Source: Bradyrhizobium sp. RD5-C2 (lineage in GTDB: Bacteria > Pseudomonadota > Alphaproteobacteria > Rhizobiales > Xanthobacteraceae). Taken from it: a stretch of 64,000 bases of DNA. Location: NCBI RefSeq assembly GCF_019972155.1, contig NZ_BOVL01000014.1:57330-121329 (forward strand). The letters run 5' to 3'. A model generated the notes under the pieces. That model did not search any database. It had not been told where the DNA came from and worked only from the letters and a program-made list of their open reading frames with translations. Below, piece after piece: positions 17,010-24,984 of this stretch. Each line of letters starts with the position of its first letter. Positions within the stretch are counted from its first letter, which is position 1. Position numbers and translations under genes: made by a program.

Positions 17010-17372
17010 ATGGCGGACGTATTGAGCATCTTGTCGGCCAACTACAAGGCCGCCGGCCTGACGGTTCCGTCAAAGACGCCGTATGTGGCTGTCGATCCGA
17101 AGCTCTATGAGGGCAGCTGGAGCGGGAAGTACGCCAACAACAAGTCGTTCAACCTCTCGGTGTCGAACGTCGATGGCTTCCGCGCCAAGGTCCACTATCA
17201 GAGCGACGGCACCAGCAAATATCAGGACGTGCTGATCAAGGACAGCTCGTTCCGGGTCGGCGATACCAAGTTTTCGCTGGTGCAGCAGGGGACGGCATTG
17301 ATCGCCAATGTCGTGACCGATCCGGCCACCGGATCGACCTATCTCGACAAGGCCTACGCCACACAGAAGTGA
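17010..17372 (+). CDS. Conserved hypothetical protein of the flagellar locus
   Basis: The 120-residue product has no membrane segment or signal peptide. It looks like a small beta-rich domain (LYEGSWSGKYANNKSFNLSVSNVDGFRAKVHYQSDG), with a helical N terminus MADVLSILSANYKAAGLTV. I do not recognise a named family. Its position directly behind flaF suggests co-transcription and perhaps export through, or assembly with, the flagellum. No further support is visible. Confidence 0.7.
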   Translation: MADVLSILSANYKAAGLTVPSKTPYVAVDPKLYEGSWSGKYANNKSFNLSVSNVDGFRAKVHYQSDGTSKYQDVLIKDSSFRVGDTKFSLVQQGTALIANVVTDPATGSTYLDKAYATQK

Positions 17373-17390
17373 GGGTTCCGATCGCTTGCG

Positions 17391-17777
17391 TTACGCGCGG
17401 CGGTCGGTCGCGCGCGCCCGCGTCGGCGCGTCCTTGCTGAGATCGAGCGCGTGGAAATAGGCGCGGCGGCGCAATACGGCTTCTTCCGGAAACTGCCTCA
17501 CCACCAGGTTCGTGCGATTGTCGACCACCTGGTAGACCACGGCACGCGCGTCGCGGTCGATGATGACCTGGTCGGTGACCGATGGCGCCTGATTTGAGAG
17601 CGACGCATTGACGGCGTTGGGATCGATCGTGACGCGCACGCTCGGCTCCGGAGCAGTGACGCTCTGGCTCGCGGGCAATTCGGTCTTCACCGCCTTCTGC
17701 GCCGTATCGCTCACAGGAGTGATTATCGGCGCTGCAACCGGTGCCCCCACCGGCTTGATGTTGAAATCTGTACTCAT
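17391..17777 (-). CDS. FlaG-like flagellar protein
   Basis: The 128-residue protein ends with DARAVVYQVVDNRTNLVVRQFPEEAVLRRRAYF, which matches the FlaG family pattern (a short beta domain ending in V-x-Q-x-P-x-E-x-x-L). The N-terminal 70 residues are Pro/Ala-rich and low in structure. FlaG proteins influence filament length in other bacteria. The ATG at 17777 (MSTDFNIKP) is taken over an upstream frame. A 7-bp inverted repeat stands just before its ribosome site. Confidence 0.75.
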   Translation of the reverse strand: MSTDFNIKPVGAPVAAPIITPVSDTAQKAVKTELPASQSVTAPEPSVRVTIDPNAVNASLSNQAPSVTDQVIIDRDARAVVYQVVDNRTNLVVRQFPEEAVLRRRAYFHALDLSKDAPTRARATDRRA

Positions 17778-17787
17778 GGCAGCCTCG

Positions 17788-17803
17788 TAGTGCACATGCA
17801 CTA
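17788..17803. promoter_or_regulatory. Palindrome before the flaG-like gene
   Basis: TAGTGCA-CA-TGCACTA is a perfect 7+7 inverted repeat about ten bases upstream of the flaG-like start. It is the size of an operator for a dimeric regulator, or could form a small hairpin close to the ribosome site. Confidence 0.35.
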
Positions 17804-17939
17804 GTTTGCTTGAGTCAAATCCCAACCCCTCACGATCCGCAACTCTACGGGGAACCTCTCAACAGGCTGTTAGGGAACACGCTGAATGCCGCGCTGCCGC
17901 AAGCGCGCCGAATTGAACTAAATTGTCGACGTGCGCGCG

Positions 17940-18437
17940 TCAGAGCGTGCGGCTGACGGCGATCGGCGTCGTGTTGCGCGGACCCGGCGTGGCGCGCTGT
18001 CCGTTCGCGGTATAGGTGTTCGGGATGTTGCGGCGCTGGACCTCGGCATTGACGCCGCGCACGATGCCTTCGGAGACCGCGTGTGCGGTCGCGAGCACGG
18101 TCAGGTTGACCTGCAGCATGGCGCGTAATGTCTCGTGATGACGCCGCAGCGTGGCGAGCAGTTCGGGTTCGGTCTGCGACAGCATCTTCTGCATCGATTT
18201 CAGGTGCTCGACCGCGAGCATGTAGCGCCGCGACAGCTCCGACTTCTGTGCCTCGAGCTGCATGCCCTCGCGGATCTTGCCGACGCGGACGAACTCGGTC
18301 TCCTGCTCGACGACGGCGAGCAGTGCGCTCATCACTTCGGTCAGCTCGTTGGCGAGACGTGCGACGTCGGGAGGCGTCGACGTCGCGGGCCGCGCGGCGG
18401 GGGCGGCCGGCCGATGCTGCTGTGGACGCTGATTCAT
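17940..18437 (-). CDS. FlgN-like flagellar protein (FlbY type)
   Basis: The 165-residue protein is mostly helical: a low-complexity start (MNQRPQQHRPAAPAARPA) and a long helical bundle from LANELTEVMSALLAVVEQETEFVRVGKIRE to SEGIVRGVNAEV. The pattern L-x-x-E-x-x-x-L of the first helix and overall size resemble FlgN, the export chaperone of the hook-associated proteins FlgK and FlgL; the comparable alphaproteobacterial gene is often called flbY. ATG 18437 has an AAGGAGC site. It lies behind the flgI and flgJ-type genes on the same strand. Confidence 0.7.
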   Translation of the reverse strand: MNQRPQQHRPAAPAARPATSTPPDVARLANELTEVMSALLAVVEQETEFVRVGKIREGMQLEAQKSELSRRYMLAVEHLKSMQKMLSQTEPELLATLRRHHETLRAMLQVNLTVLATAHAVSEGIVRGVNAEVQRRNIPNTYTANGQRATPGPRNTTPIAVSRTL

Positions 18438-18460
18438 CGCGCTGCTCCTTGAAAACCGAA

Positions 18461-18817
18461 TTAGCTTTTGTTGGCCTGCTGCAGGATCAGCGAGCGAAAC
18501 ACTTCGTTGGAAATGCCGACGCCGCCCGCCTTGGCGAAGTTCTTCGAATATTCGTCGGTCAGCATCGAGCGCCACGCGCCGGTGCCGACCGTGTCGCCGT
18601 AGGGGCCTTCACCCTTCAGGCCGGTGGTCATCTGCGAGAACATCGTATTGAGGAACATCGATTCGAAATCGGTCGCGGTCGCCTTCGCCTTGGTGATCTG
18701 CTGCGGCGAGACCTTCTTCATCGCATCCTGCAGCACGGGATCGGGACGGCCATTGAACATCGGCATCAGCGCCTTGTTCGGCATGCTGCCGGTGGTGCTG
18801 TTGATCAGGCTTCCCAT
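18461..18817 (-). CDS. flgJ: Rod-binding protein, FlgJ N-terminal domain type
   Basis: The 118-residue protein carries only the rod-binding domain of FlgJ (ATDFESMFLNTMFSQMTTGLKGEGPYG...WRSMLTDEYSKNFAKAGGVGISNEVFRSLI) and lacks the muramidase domain found in enterobacteria, as is normal for alphaproteobacteria, where it has also been named CheL. It probably caps or scaffolds rod assembly in the periplasm. The ATG overlaps the flgI stop (TGATG), which implies translational coupling to flgI. Confidence 0.85.
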   Translation of the reverse strand: MGSLINSTTGSMPNKALMPMFNGRPDPVLQDAMKKVSPQQITKAKATATDFESMFLNTMFSQMTTGLKGEGPYGDTVGTGAWRSMLTDEYSKNFAKAGGVGISNEVFRSLILQQANKS

Positions 18818-19941
18818 CACATCACCTCGATGTCGGCTTCGATCGCGCCGGCGGCCTTGATCGCCTGCAGGATGCTGATGAGATCGCGCGGTCCGATGCC
18901 GAGGCCGTTGAGGCCGTCGACGAGCTGCTGCAGCGAGACGCCGTCCTTGACGACGGCGAACTTCTTGCCGTCCTCGGTGACCTGCACATTGCTGCGCGGC
19001 GTCACCACGGTGCGGCCGCGCGACAGCGGATTGGGCTGGCTGACCTGCGGGCTCTCCGAGATCGTGACGGTGAGGTTGCCTTGCGCCACCGCGACGGTGG
19101 CGACGCGAACGTCGCGGCCCATCACGATGATGCCGGAGCGCTCGTCGATCACGATCCTCGCGGCGAGGTCGGGTTCGACCTGCAATTGCTCGATCTCGGT
19201 CAGGAAGGCGACGACGTTGCCCTTGAACTCCGGCGGGATCGAGAGCTGCACCGTGGAGGGATCGAGCGGCTCCGCGGTCTTGACGCCGAGATAGTCGTTG
19301 ACCGCGGCGGCGATCCGCTTGGCGGTGGTGAAGTCGGCGTTGCGCAGCGCGAGGCGGACATTGGGCAAGCGATTGAGCGCGAACTCGATCTCACGCTCGA
19401 TGATCGCGCCGTTGGCGATGCGGCCGACCGTCGGCACGCCGCGCACCACCTTGGCGGCCTCGCCCTCGGCGTTGAATCCGGAGATCGCCAGCGTGCCCTG
19501 CGCGACCGCGTAGACGTTGCCGTCGGCGCCGAGCAGGGGGGTGACGAGCAGGGTGCCGCCGCGCAGATCCTTGGCGTCGCCGAGCGCGGAGACGGTGACG
19601 TCCATCCGCGTGCCCTGGGTGCCGAACGCCGGCAGATTGCCGGTGACCATCACGGCGGCGACGTTGCCGGTGCGGATGGTGGCGCCGCGGATGTTGACGC
19701 CCATGCGCTCGAGCATCGCCTGCAGCGATTGCTTGGTGAAGGGGATGTTGTTCAGCGTGTCGCCGGTGCCGTTGAGGCCGACCACGAGGCCGTAGCCGAT
19801 CAACTGGTTCTGGCGCACGCCCTCGATATTGGCGAGATCCTTGATCCGCGACGTCGCGGCCGCCGGCATGACGGAGGCCGCCAGCGCCAGCAGCGCGGCG
19901 CAGGCCAACCCGAATATGCTTACGATGCGGATGCCGGGCAT
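18817..19941 (-). CDS. flgI: Flagellar P-ring protein FlgI
   Basis: The 374-residue protein forms the P ring around the rod in the peptidoglycan. It has a Sec signal peptide (MPGIRIVSIFGLACAALLALAASVMPAAA) and the family sequence RIKDLANIEGVRQNQLIGYGLVVGLNGTGD. The start at 19941 has a GAGGGGAG site; a frame to 19989 exists but adds a hydrophilic piece before the signal. It is divergent from fliX, as in Caulobacter, and is followed by overlapping flgJ and the FlgN-like gene. A sigma-54 element stands at 20013-20027. Confidence 0.95.
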   Translation of the reverse strand: MPGIRIVSIFGLACAALLALAASVMPAAATSRIKDLANIEGVRQNQLIGYGLVVGLNGTGDTLNNIPFTKQSLQAMLERMGVNIRGATIRTGNVAAVMVTGNLPAFGTQGTRMDVTVSALGDAKDLRGGTLLVTPLLGADGNVYAVAQGTLAISGFNAEGEAAKVVRGVPTVGRIANGAIIEREIEFALNRLPNVRLALRNADFTTAKRIAAAVNDYLGVKTAEPLDPSTVQLSIPPEFKGNVVAFLTEIEQLQVEPDLAARIVIDERSGIIVMGRDVRVATVAVAQGNLTVTISESPQVSQPNPLSRGRTVVTPRSNVQVTEDGKKFAVVKDGVSLQQLVDGLNGLGIGPRDLISILQAIKAAGAIEADIEVM

Positions 19942-20012
19942 CCAATGCTCCCCTCGAACTGCAACTCGCGGATCACGCGACACTCCCATGACGGCGATCC
20001 GCCATTAACCAT

Positions 20013-20027
20013 GCGAGCCGCGTGCCA
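20013..20027 (-). promoter_or_regulatory. Sigma-54 promoter of flgI
   Basis: On the minus strand TGGCACG-CGGC-TCGC has GG and GC ten bases apart and differs from consensus by one base (TCGC for TTGC). It lies about 70 bases before the flgI start. Confidence 0.75.
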
Positions 20028-20123
20028 CTTCGTTTCGCCGGGGCAATGCATTGATATGTTTATCGAAAATGTCGGGCCGCCGTTCGGTTCCGGTTCGCCA
20101 GGGAGCGCGAAACTGCCGTGCGG

Positions 20124-20139
20124 CGGCAGAAATTGCCGG
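20124..20139. promoter_or_regulatory. Candidate FlbD site between flgI and fliX
   Basis: CGGCAGAAATTGCCGG fits GGCA-N5-TGCC as at flgE and flgB. It lies about 100 bases upstream of the flgI -24 element and five bases before the fliX CtrA box, so one site could serve both directions. Confidence 0.5.
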
Positions 20140-20143
20140 GTCG

Positions 20144-20159
20144 TTTACACACCGTTAAC
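20144..20159 (+). promoter_or_regulatory. CtrA box of fliX
   Basis: TTTA-CACACCG-TTAAC fits the CtrA box TTAA-N7-TTAAC with one mismatch. It lies about 50 bases before the fliX start. In Caulobacter fliX is a CtrA-dependent class II gene. Confidence 0.7.
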
Positions 20160-20207
20160 CATAAAACGGCGATGCTCTGGGGCATTCAGGCCTGCGGGAT
20201 CATGACG

Positions 20208-20621
20208 ATGCGCATCTACGGACCGAACGGCACCACGCTTGGCACGTCGACCAGCTCGACGCGGCGCACCTCGTCGAGCGGCTTCTCGCTGCCGGATGCG
20301 ACCAGCGCGCAGGAGGAGGTTCGCTCCACCGCTGCGCCGAAGGTCGCCACCAGCCTCGATGCACTGCTCGCGCTGCAGGGCGTCGAAGATCCGACCGAAC
20401 GCCGCAAGCGCTCGGTGGCGCGCGGCAAGGGCGCCCTCGACGTGCTCGACGCGCTGAAGCTCGGATTGCTGTCCGGCAATTTCGATTCCTCGACCGTGAA
20501 CCGGCTGCGCGATGCCGCGGCGAGCCTGAAGGAATCCTCCGGCGATCCCGGCCTCGATGCCGTGCTGGGCGAGATCGAGCTGCGCGTCGAAGTCGAGCTC
20601 GCCAAGGCTGGGCAGTATTAG
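20208..20621 (+). CDS. fliX: Flagellar assembly checkpoint protein FliX
   Basis: The 137-residue protein starts MRIYGPNGTT and contains LDALLALQGVEDPTERRKRSVARGKGALDVLDALKLGLLSG, the conserved part of FliX. FliX couples completion of the early basal body to FlbD, and so to sigma-54 flagellar transcription. ATG 20208 is preferred for the family start; ATG 20202 is also possible. It is divergent from flgI, with a CtrA box upstream. Its presence supports an FlbD-based hierarchy although flbD is not in this window. Confidence 0.9.
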   Translation: MRIYGPNGTTLGTSTSSTRRTSSSGFSLPDATSAQEEVRSTAAPKVATSLDALLALQGVEDPTERRKRSVARGKGALDVLDALKLGLLSGNFDSSTVNRLRDAAASLKESSGDPGLDAVLGEIELRVEVELAKAGQY

Positions 20622-20646
20622 ACTCCTCTCGATCAATTAACCTACA

Positions 20647-21033
20647 TCAAGCCGCCAGTGCCTTGCGCTGCGTGTCGTAGCGGCGCTGCGCGGCCAGCAC
20701 CTCCTTCAGATTCTGCTCGGCCCAGTCGCGCAGCGGATCGACCGCTTCGGCGAGCGTCGATCCGAGCGGCGTGATCGAATACTCCACGGTGACCGGAACG
20801 GTTGCGATCGCACGGCGGCGCAGCAGCCCGTCGCGCTCCAGGCTCTTCAACACCTGCGACAGCATCTTCTGCGAAATGCCTTCGATGGCGCGGCGTAGCT
20901 GGTTGAAGCGCATCGGCTCGTTGCGCAGCAGCAGCAAGATCAGCACCGCCCATTTGTCGCCGACCCGGTCGAGGATCTGGCGCGTCGGGCAATTGGCGGC
21001 ATAGGCGTCCGGTTTCAGGCTGGCGGCGTTCAT
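20647..21033 (-). CDS. HxlR-family transcriptional regulator
   Basis: The 128-residue winged-helix protein has the HxlR pattern CPTRQILDRVGDKWAVLILLLL, with the conserved Cys15 before the first helix that can sense oxidants or electrophiles in this family, then LRRAIEGISQKMLSQVLKSLERDGLLRR and the wing TVEYSITPLG. It is divergent from an NAD(P)-binding oxidoreductase gene, 102 bases start to start, and probably represses it in response to a quinone or aldehyde. Confidence 0.9.
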   Translation of the reverse strand: MNAASLKPDAYAANCPTRQILDRVGDKWAVLILLLLRNEPMRFNQLRRAIEGISQKMLSQVLKSLERDGLLRRRAIATVPVTVEYSITPLGSTLAEAVDPLRDWAEQNLKEVLAAQRRYDTQRKALAA

Positions 21034-21135
21034 CGGGTTACTCCGGCGTAATCAGGTGAGACAAGAGTGCCTTCTTCACACCTACATGCATTTCGCTATC
21101 TAGTCACCATTGGAAACCAACAATCGGAGACTTTG

Positions 21136-21747
21136 ATGAAGATCGCCATTGCCGGCGCGTCCGGCCAGGCCGGCTCGCGCCTCACCGCGGAACTCGCCCG
21201 CCGCGGCCATGCCGTCACCGCCATCGCCCGCAACCCGGAGAAGATCGCAACCCTGCCGGGCGTCACCGCCGTGAAGGGGGATGTGAACGACCAGGCCGCC
21301 CTGACCGCACTGTGGGCCGGCCACGATGCCGCGATCAGTTCCGTCCATTTCAGCGTCAGCGACCCGGTCAAGCTGATCGGGGCTGCCAAGGCGTCCGGCG
21401 TCGGCCGCTATCTCGTGGTCGGCGGCGCCGGCAGCCTCGAGGTGGCCCCGGGCGTCCGCCTGGTGACCACGCCGAACTTCCCGGCCCAGTACAAGGCCGA
21501 GGCCTCGAAGGGGGCCGAGTTCCTTGACCTGCTGCGCCAGGAAAAGGACCTGAACTGGACCTTTTTGTCGCCCTCGGCGCTGTTCGTGGCGGGCGAGCGG
21601 ACCGGCAAGTTCCGGCTCGGGACCGACCAGCTTCTGACCGCGGCCGACGGCAAAAGCTCGATCTCGTTCGAGGACTTCGCAGTTGCACTCGCCGACGAAA
21701 TCGAGCGCCCGGCCCATATCCGGCAGCGCTTTACGGTCGGCTACTGA
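21136..21747 (+). CDS. NAD(P)H-binding oxidoreductase (NmrA/atypical SDR type)
   Basis: The 203-residue protein has the Rossmann motif IAGASGQAGSRLTAEL near the N terminus, followed by RNPEKIATLPGVTAVKGDVND, VGRYLVVGGAGSLEVAPG and a C-terminal SSISFEDFAVALADEIE. These are typical of the NAD(P)-binding YwnB/NmrA-like group without a YxxxK catalytic pair. ATG 21136 is chosen because the family start MKIAIAGASG falls there. It is divergent from the HxlR gene, a frequent pairing that suggests an electrophile-induced reductase. Confidence 0.87.
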   Translation: MKIAIAGASGQAGSRLTAELARRGHAVTAIARNPEKIATLPGVTAVKGDVNDQAALTALWAGHDAAISSVHFSVSDPVKLIGAAKASGVGRYLVVGGAGSLEVAPGVRLVTTPNFPAQYKAEASKGAEFLDLLRQEKDLNWTFLSPSALFVAGERTGKFRLGTDQLLTAADGKSSISFEDFAVALADEIERPAHIRQRFTVGY

Positions 21748-21879
21748 CGGGCGAGGAGAGGGGGAAGGGCTGGCTCCAGGCAGGGCGGATAAGTTTGCCT
21801 GTGCAAGGCCTTGGGGGCAGCCCGCCTTTCGCGGTGGCAGATATTGTCTGTCACATGACGTGGCTATATAAGGCGCCGC

Positions 21880-21903
21880 GCGGAGGGGTTTTGTTCCCTC
21901 CGC
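21880..21903 (+). promoter_or_regulatory. Leader hairpin before dksA
   Basis: GCGGAGGG (21880-21887) and CCCTCCGC (21896-21903) are perfect inverted repeats around an eight-base T-rich loop. They end about 20 bases before the dksA start and directly upstream of its ribosome site. It has no T run of a terminator on the plus strand and could act as a regulatory or stabilising leader. Confidence 0.45.
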
Positions 21904-21924
21904 CAGACAGGGACATGGCTGCCT

Positions 21925-22335
21925 TTGGAAAAGCTGAAGAACTACCGGCCGACTGAAAAAGAGCCTTTCATGAATGAGCGGCAGCGTGATTATTTCCGCG
22001 CCAAGCTGCTGGCCTGGAAGGATGAGATCCTCCGCGAATCGAAGGTCACGCTGCAGACGTTGCAGGAAGAGAACGTCAACCACCCCGACCTCGCGGACCG
22101 AGCTTCCTCGGAAACCGACCGCGCGATCGAACTTCGAGCCCGCGATCGTCAGCGCAAGCTGATCTCCAAGATCGACGCGGCGCTCCAGCGCATCGAAGAC
22201 AACACCTACGGCTATTGCGAAGAGACCGGTGACCCGATCTCGCTGAAGCGGCTCGAAGCCCGCCCGATCGCGACGCTGTCGGTGGAGGCGCAGGAACGCC
22301 ACGAGAAGCGCGAGAAGGTCTATCGCGACGAGTAG
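21925..22335 (+). CDS. dksA: RNA polymerase-binding transcription factor DksA
   Basis: The 136-residue protein has the DksA coiled coil (DEILRESKVTLQTLQ to RKLISKIDAALQRIE), the acidic tip DLADRASSETDRA and the C-terminal region GYCEETGDPISLKRLEARPIATLSVEAQ. Of the four zinc cysteines only Cys in GYCEE remains; the others are Thr/Ser/Ala. Low-cysteine DksA forms are known in alphaproteobacteria and can work without zinc. The start is a TTG (21925), chosen because the YRPTEKEPFMNERQ part is conserved; an internal ATG at 21970 would remove it. It works with ppGpp in the stringent response. Confidence 0.92.
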   Translation: MEKLKNYRPTEKEPFMNERQRDYFRAKLLAWKDEILRESKVTLQTLQEENVNHPDLADRASSETDRAIELRARDRQRKLISKIDAALQRIEDNTYGYCEETGDPISLKRLEARPIATLSVEAQERHEKREKVYRDE

Positions 22336-22592
22336 TGGTGGCGGATCGCCCCCACTGATTGATTCCGGCGCGCACCGGTTGTAGGTTCGCGCCGCCATGA
22401 TGACATGCACTCTCAACATCGCATCGGTCTTCTTTCTGGGCTGATCCCGTTTCCGCACGGAAACACGCTTCCGCACAGAAGCGCTGATCGTCCCCGCGCG
22501 CTCGGGCTCGCGGGATTCCAGTGAACCGAATGAGCCGGCCAACTTCGCGCACAGCGGAGCATCGACGGCTGGCGACGATTTGAGAGACAATC

Positions 22593-23399
22593 ATGACCGA
22601 TCGAGACGACACGCGTGCGCTCAGCGACGCGCAAATCGAGCAATTCATCGAACAGGGCTTTGTCCGGATCGACAATGCCTTTCCCCGCGAACTCGCCGAT
22701 GCGGGACGTGCCATCATGTGGCGCGACCTGCCGTGCAGCGAGCATGATCCCTCGACCTGGACGCGACCGGTGGTGCGGCTGCCCGGCTATGGCGAAGAGC
22801 CGTTCCGGTTGGCGATCAACTCGCCGCTGCTGCATCGGGCGTTCGACCAGATCGCAGGTCCCGGCCGCTGGTCGCCGCGTCACGACATCGGAACCTTCCC
22901 GGTGCGGTTCCCGCATTCGGACGATCCCGGTGACGCCGGCTGGCATATCGATGTCAGCTTTCCCGGCGACGATTGCGATCCGAACGAACGGAGTGACTTC
23001 TCGGCATGGCGAGTGAACGTCAACTCGCGCGGCCGGGCGCTGCTGATGCTGTTCCTGTTCTCCGACGTCGGCGATGACGACGCGCCGACCCGGATCAGGG
23101 TCGGCTCGCACTTTCCGATGGCGCGTCATCTGGCGCCGGCGGGCGAGGCCGGACGAGCGCGGATGAACCTCGCGCAAATGGGTGCCGACTGCGAGCTAGC
23201 GCTGGCGACGGGTGAAGCGGGCACGGTCTATCTGTGCCATCCCTTCCTGGTGCATGCCGCGCAGAAGCACCGGGGCACCAGGCCGCGCTTCATGGCCCAA
23301 CCGTCGCTCAGTCCCGCCGAGCCCTACCGGCTCGAGCGTGACGACGGCGCCTACTCGCCGGTCGAGATCGCGATCCGGCGCGCGCTCGGCATGGGTTGA
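22593..23399 (+). CDS. Phytanoyl-CoA dioxygenase family protein
   Basis: The 268-residue protein looks like a PhyH-type Fe(II)/2-oxoglutarate oxygenase. The iron-binding HxD lies in GWHIDVSF, the distal His in CHPFLVHAAQKHRGTRPRFMAQP, with the Arg that would hold 2-oxoglutarate nearby. The N terminus LSDAQIEQFIEQGFVRIDNAFP is the usual family opening. The acidic residue-rich middle (SFPGDDCDPNERSDF) is typical for bacterial members of unknown substrate. It stands alone; the 257 bases upstream show no clear motif. Confidence 0.85.
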   Translation: MTDRDDTRALSDAQIEQFIEQGFVRIDNAFPRELADAGRAIMWRDLPCSEHDPSTWTRPVVRLPGYGEEPFRLAINSPLLHRAFDQIAGPGRWSPRHDIGTFPVRFPHSDDPGDAGWHIDVSFPGDDCDPNERSDFSAWRVNVNSRGRALLMLFLFSDVGDDDAPTRIRVGSHFPMARHLAPAGEAGRARMNLAQMGADCELALATGEAGTVYLCHPFLVHAAQKHRGTRPRFMAQPSLSPAEPYRLERDDGAYSPVEIAIRRALGMG

Positions 23400-23429
23400 C
23401 CGCGTGCCGCTCTGAAGGCGAGACGACGT

Positions 23430-23858
23430 TCAGGCCAGTCCGGCCCCGAGTGTCGTCTCGCTTGCCTCCGTGTGGCGGCGCGGGCCGTAGGCCTTCGACC
23501 ATGCCAGCAATTCGCGGAAGGCCGGCGTCAGGCCCCAGGCCGAATCCGTCAGCTCGTATGCGACCTGCAACGGCTTCTCGGCGAGCACCTTGCGCGCCAC
23601 CAGCCCGTCGTGCTCGAGCTCGCGCAGTTGCGCGGTCAGCATGTGCTGGGTGATCGGCAGCAGCGCGCGGCGCAGCGCGCCGAACCGCACGCCGCCGTTC
23701 ATCAGCGTGAACAGGATCTCGAGCTTCCATTTGCCGCCGAGCGCGTGGATCGCGCCCTTGAACTCGATCAGCAGATTGGGGTCGGTCGGGCAGCTCTCGC
23801 ATTCACCGCCGTCACACAGTTCGCTGTTATTTTTTTCCATACCGGTCTCGAATTTCAT
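23430..23858 (-). CDS. HxlR-family transcriptional regulator with N-terminal cysteine cluster
   Basis: The 142-residue regulator has the HxlR core (FKGAIHALGGKWKLEILFTLMNGGVRFGALRRALLPITQHMLTAQLRELEHDGLV). In front of it is an unusual segment LCDGGECESCPTDP with Cys15, Cys20 and Cys23, which could bind metal or sense thiol oxidation. It is divergent from a reductase gene at 23956. The start may also be Met7. This is a second HxlR/reductase pair within 3 kb of the first. Confidence 0.87.
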   Translation of the reverse strand: MKFETGMEKNNSELCDGGECESCPTDPNLLIEFKGAIHALGGKWKLEILFTLMNGGVRFGALRRALLPITQHMLTAQLRELEHDGLVARKVLAEKPLQVAYELTDSAWGLTPAFRELLAWSKAYGPRRHTEASETTLGAGLA

Positions 23859-23955
23859 TCTACTTGTCCAACGTCAGATAGTGACCAGATGCGGCCTGTG
23901 CAGGGTGGGCGGCCCAATGTGTGCCCCATCTGCCAAACCATGAAGAGGCAGCGAC

Positions 23956-24984
23956 ATGAGCACGGTTTTGGTCACGGGCGGATCCGGTTTCATTGGCGTG
24001 CATACCATCCTGCAGCTGCTTGCCGACGGGTATGCGGTGCGAACCACGCTGCGCAACCCGGATCGCAGCAAGGACGTGATCGCGATGCTGCGCGAGGGCG
24101 GTGCGCTTGCGGCCGACCAGGTCGGCTTCGTCACTGCCGACCTCACGCGCGATGCCGGCTGGCGCGAGGCGGCCGCGGGATGCGATTACGTGCTGCATGT
24201 CGCATCGCCGCTCGGCGCGCATGTGCCGGAGGACGAGAACGAGCTGATCGTTCCGGCGCGCGAAGGCACGCTGCGGGTGTTGCGCGCGGCGCGCGACGCC
24301 GGCGTCAAGCGTGTCGTCGTGACGTCGTCGTTCGCGGCGATCGGCTATGGCCATCCGCCGCAAGCCAAGCCGTTCGATGAGACCACCTGGTCCAATCTCG
24401 ATGGCCCCGATGTGCAGGCCTATCCGAAATCCAAGACGCTGGCCGAGCGCGCCGCCTGGGATTTCATCGCGCGCGAAGGCAATGGCCTCGAGCTTGCCGT
24501 GGTCAACCCGACCGCGGTGTTCGGCCCGGCGCTCGGGCCCGATTTCTCCGAGTCGATCGGCATCATCAAGGCGCTGCTCGACGGCGCGATGCCGGCGGTG
24601 CCACGGATCCATTTCGGCCTTGTCGACGTGCGCGACGTCGCCGACCTGCATCTGCGCGCCATGACATCGCCCAAGGCCGGCGGCGAGCGGTTCCTCGCGG
24701 TCGGCGGCGAGACCCTGTCGGTGCTGCAGGTGGCCCGGGTGCTGCGCAGGAAACTCGGCAGAAAGGCGCGGCGCGTGCCCCGGTTCCAGGCGCCGGACTG
24801 GATGATCCGGCTCGCCGCGCGGCGCAACCCGTTGGCCCGCGCCACCCTGCCGCTGCTCGGCAAGGTGCGCCGCTCGACCAGCGCCAAGGCGCAGAACCTG
24901 CTCGGCTGGCGTCCGCGCGGCAATGAGGAGATGATCGTCGCGACCGCCGAGAGCCTGATCAGGCTCGGCCTGGTCAAGGCCTGA
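23956..24984 (+). CDS. NAD(P)-dependent epimerase/dehydratase, dihydroflavonol-reductase-like
   Basis: The 342-residue extended short-chain dehydrogenase has the cofactor motif GGSGFIG (8-14), a catalytic Ser region VVVTSSFAAIG and the YPKSK Tyr/Lys pair. The best family fit is the dihydroflavonol 4-reductase or aldehyde reductase subgroup that includes methylglyoxal-type reductases. It follows the divergent HxlR gene by 97 bases, which suggests induction by a reactive carbonyl. The substrate is not known. It may be read together with the hydratase gene 109 bases downstream. Confidence 0.87.
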   Translation: MSTVLVTGGSGFIGVHTILQLLADGYAVRTTLRNPDRSKDVIAMLREGGALAADQVGFVTADLTRDAGWREAAAGCDYVLHVASPLGAHVPEDENELIVPAREGTLRVLRAARDAGVKRVVVTSSFAAIGYGHPPQAKPFDETTWSNLDGPDVQAYPKSKTLAERAAWDFIAREGNGLELAVVNPTAVFGPALGPDFSESIGIIKALLDGAMPAVPRIHFGLVDVRDVADLHLRAMTSPKAGGERFLAVGGETLSVLQVARVLRRKLGRKARRVPRFQAPDWMIRLAARRNPLARATLPLLGKVRRSTSAKAQNLLGWRPRGNEEMIVATAESLIRLGLVKA

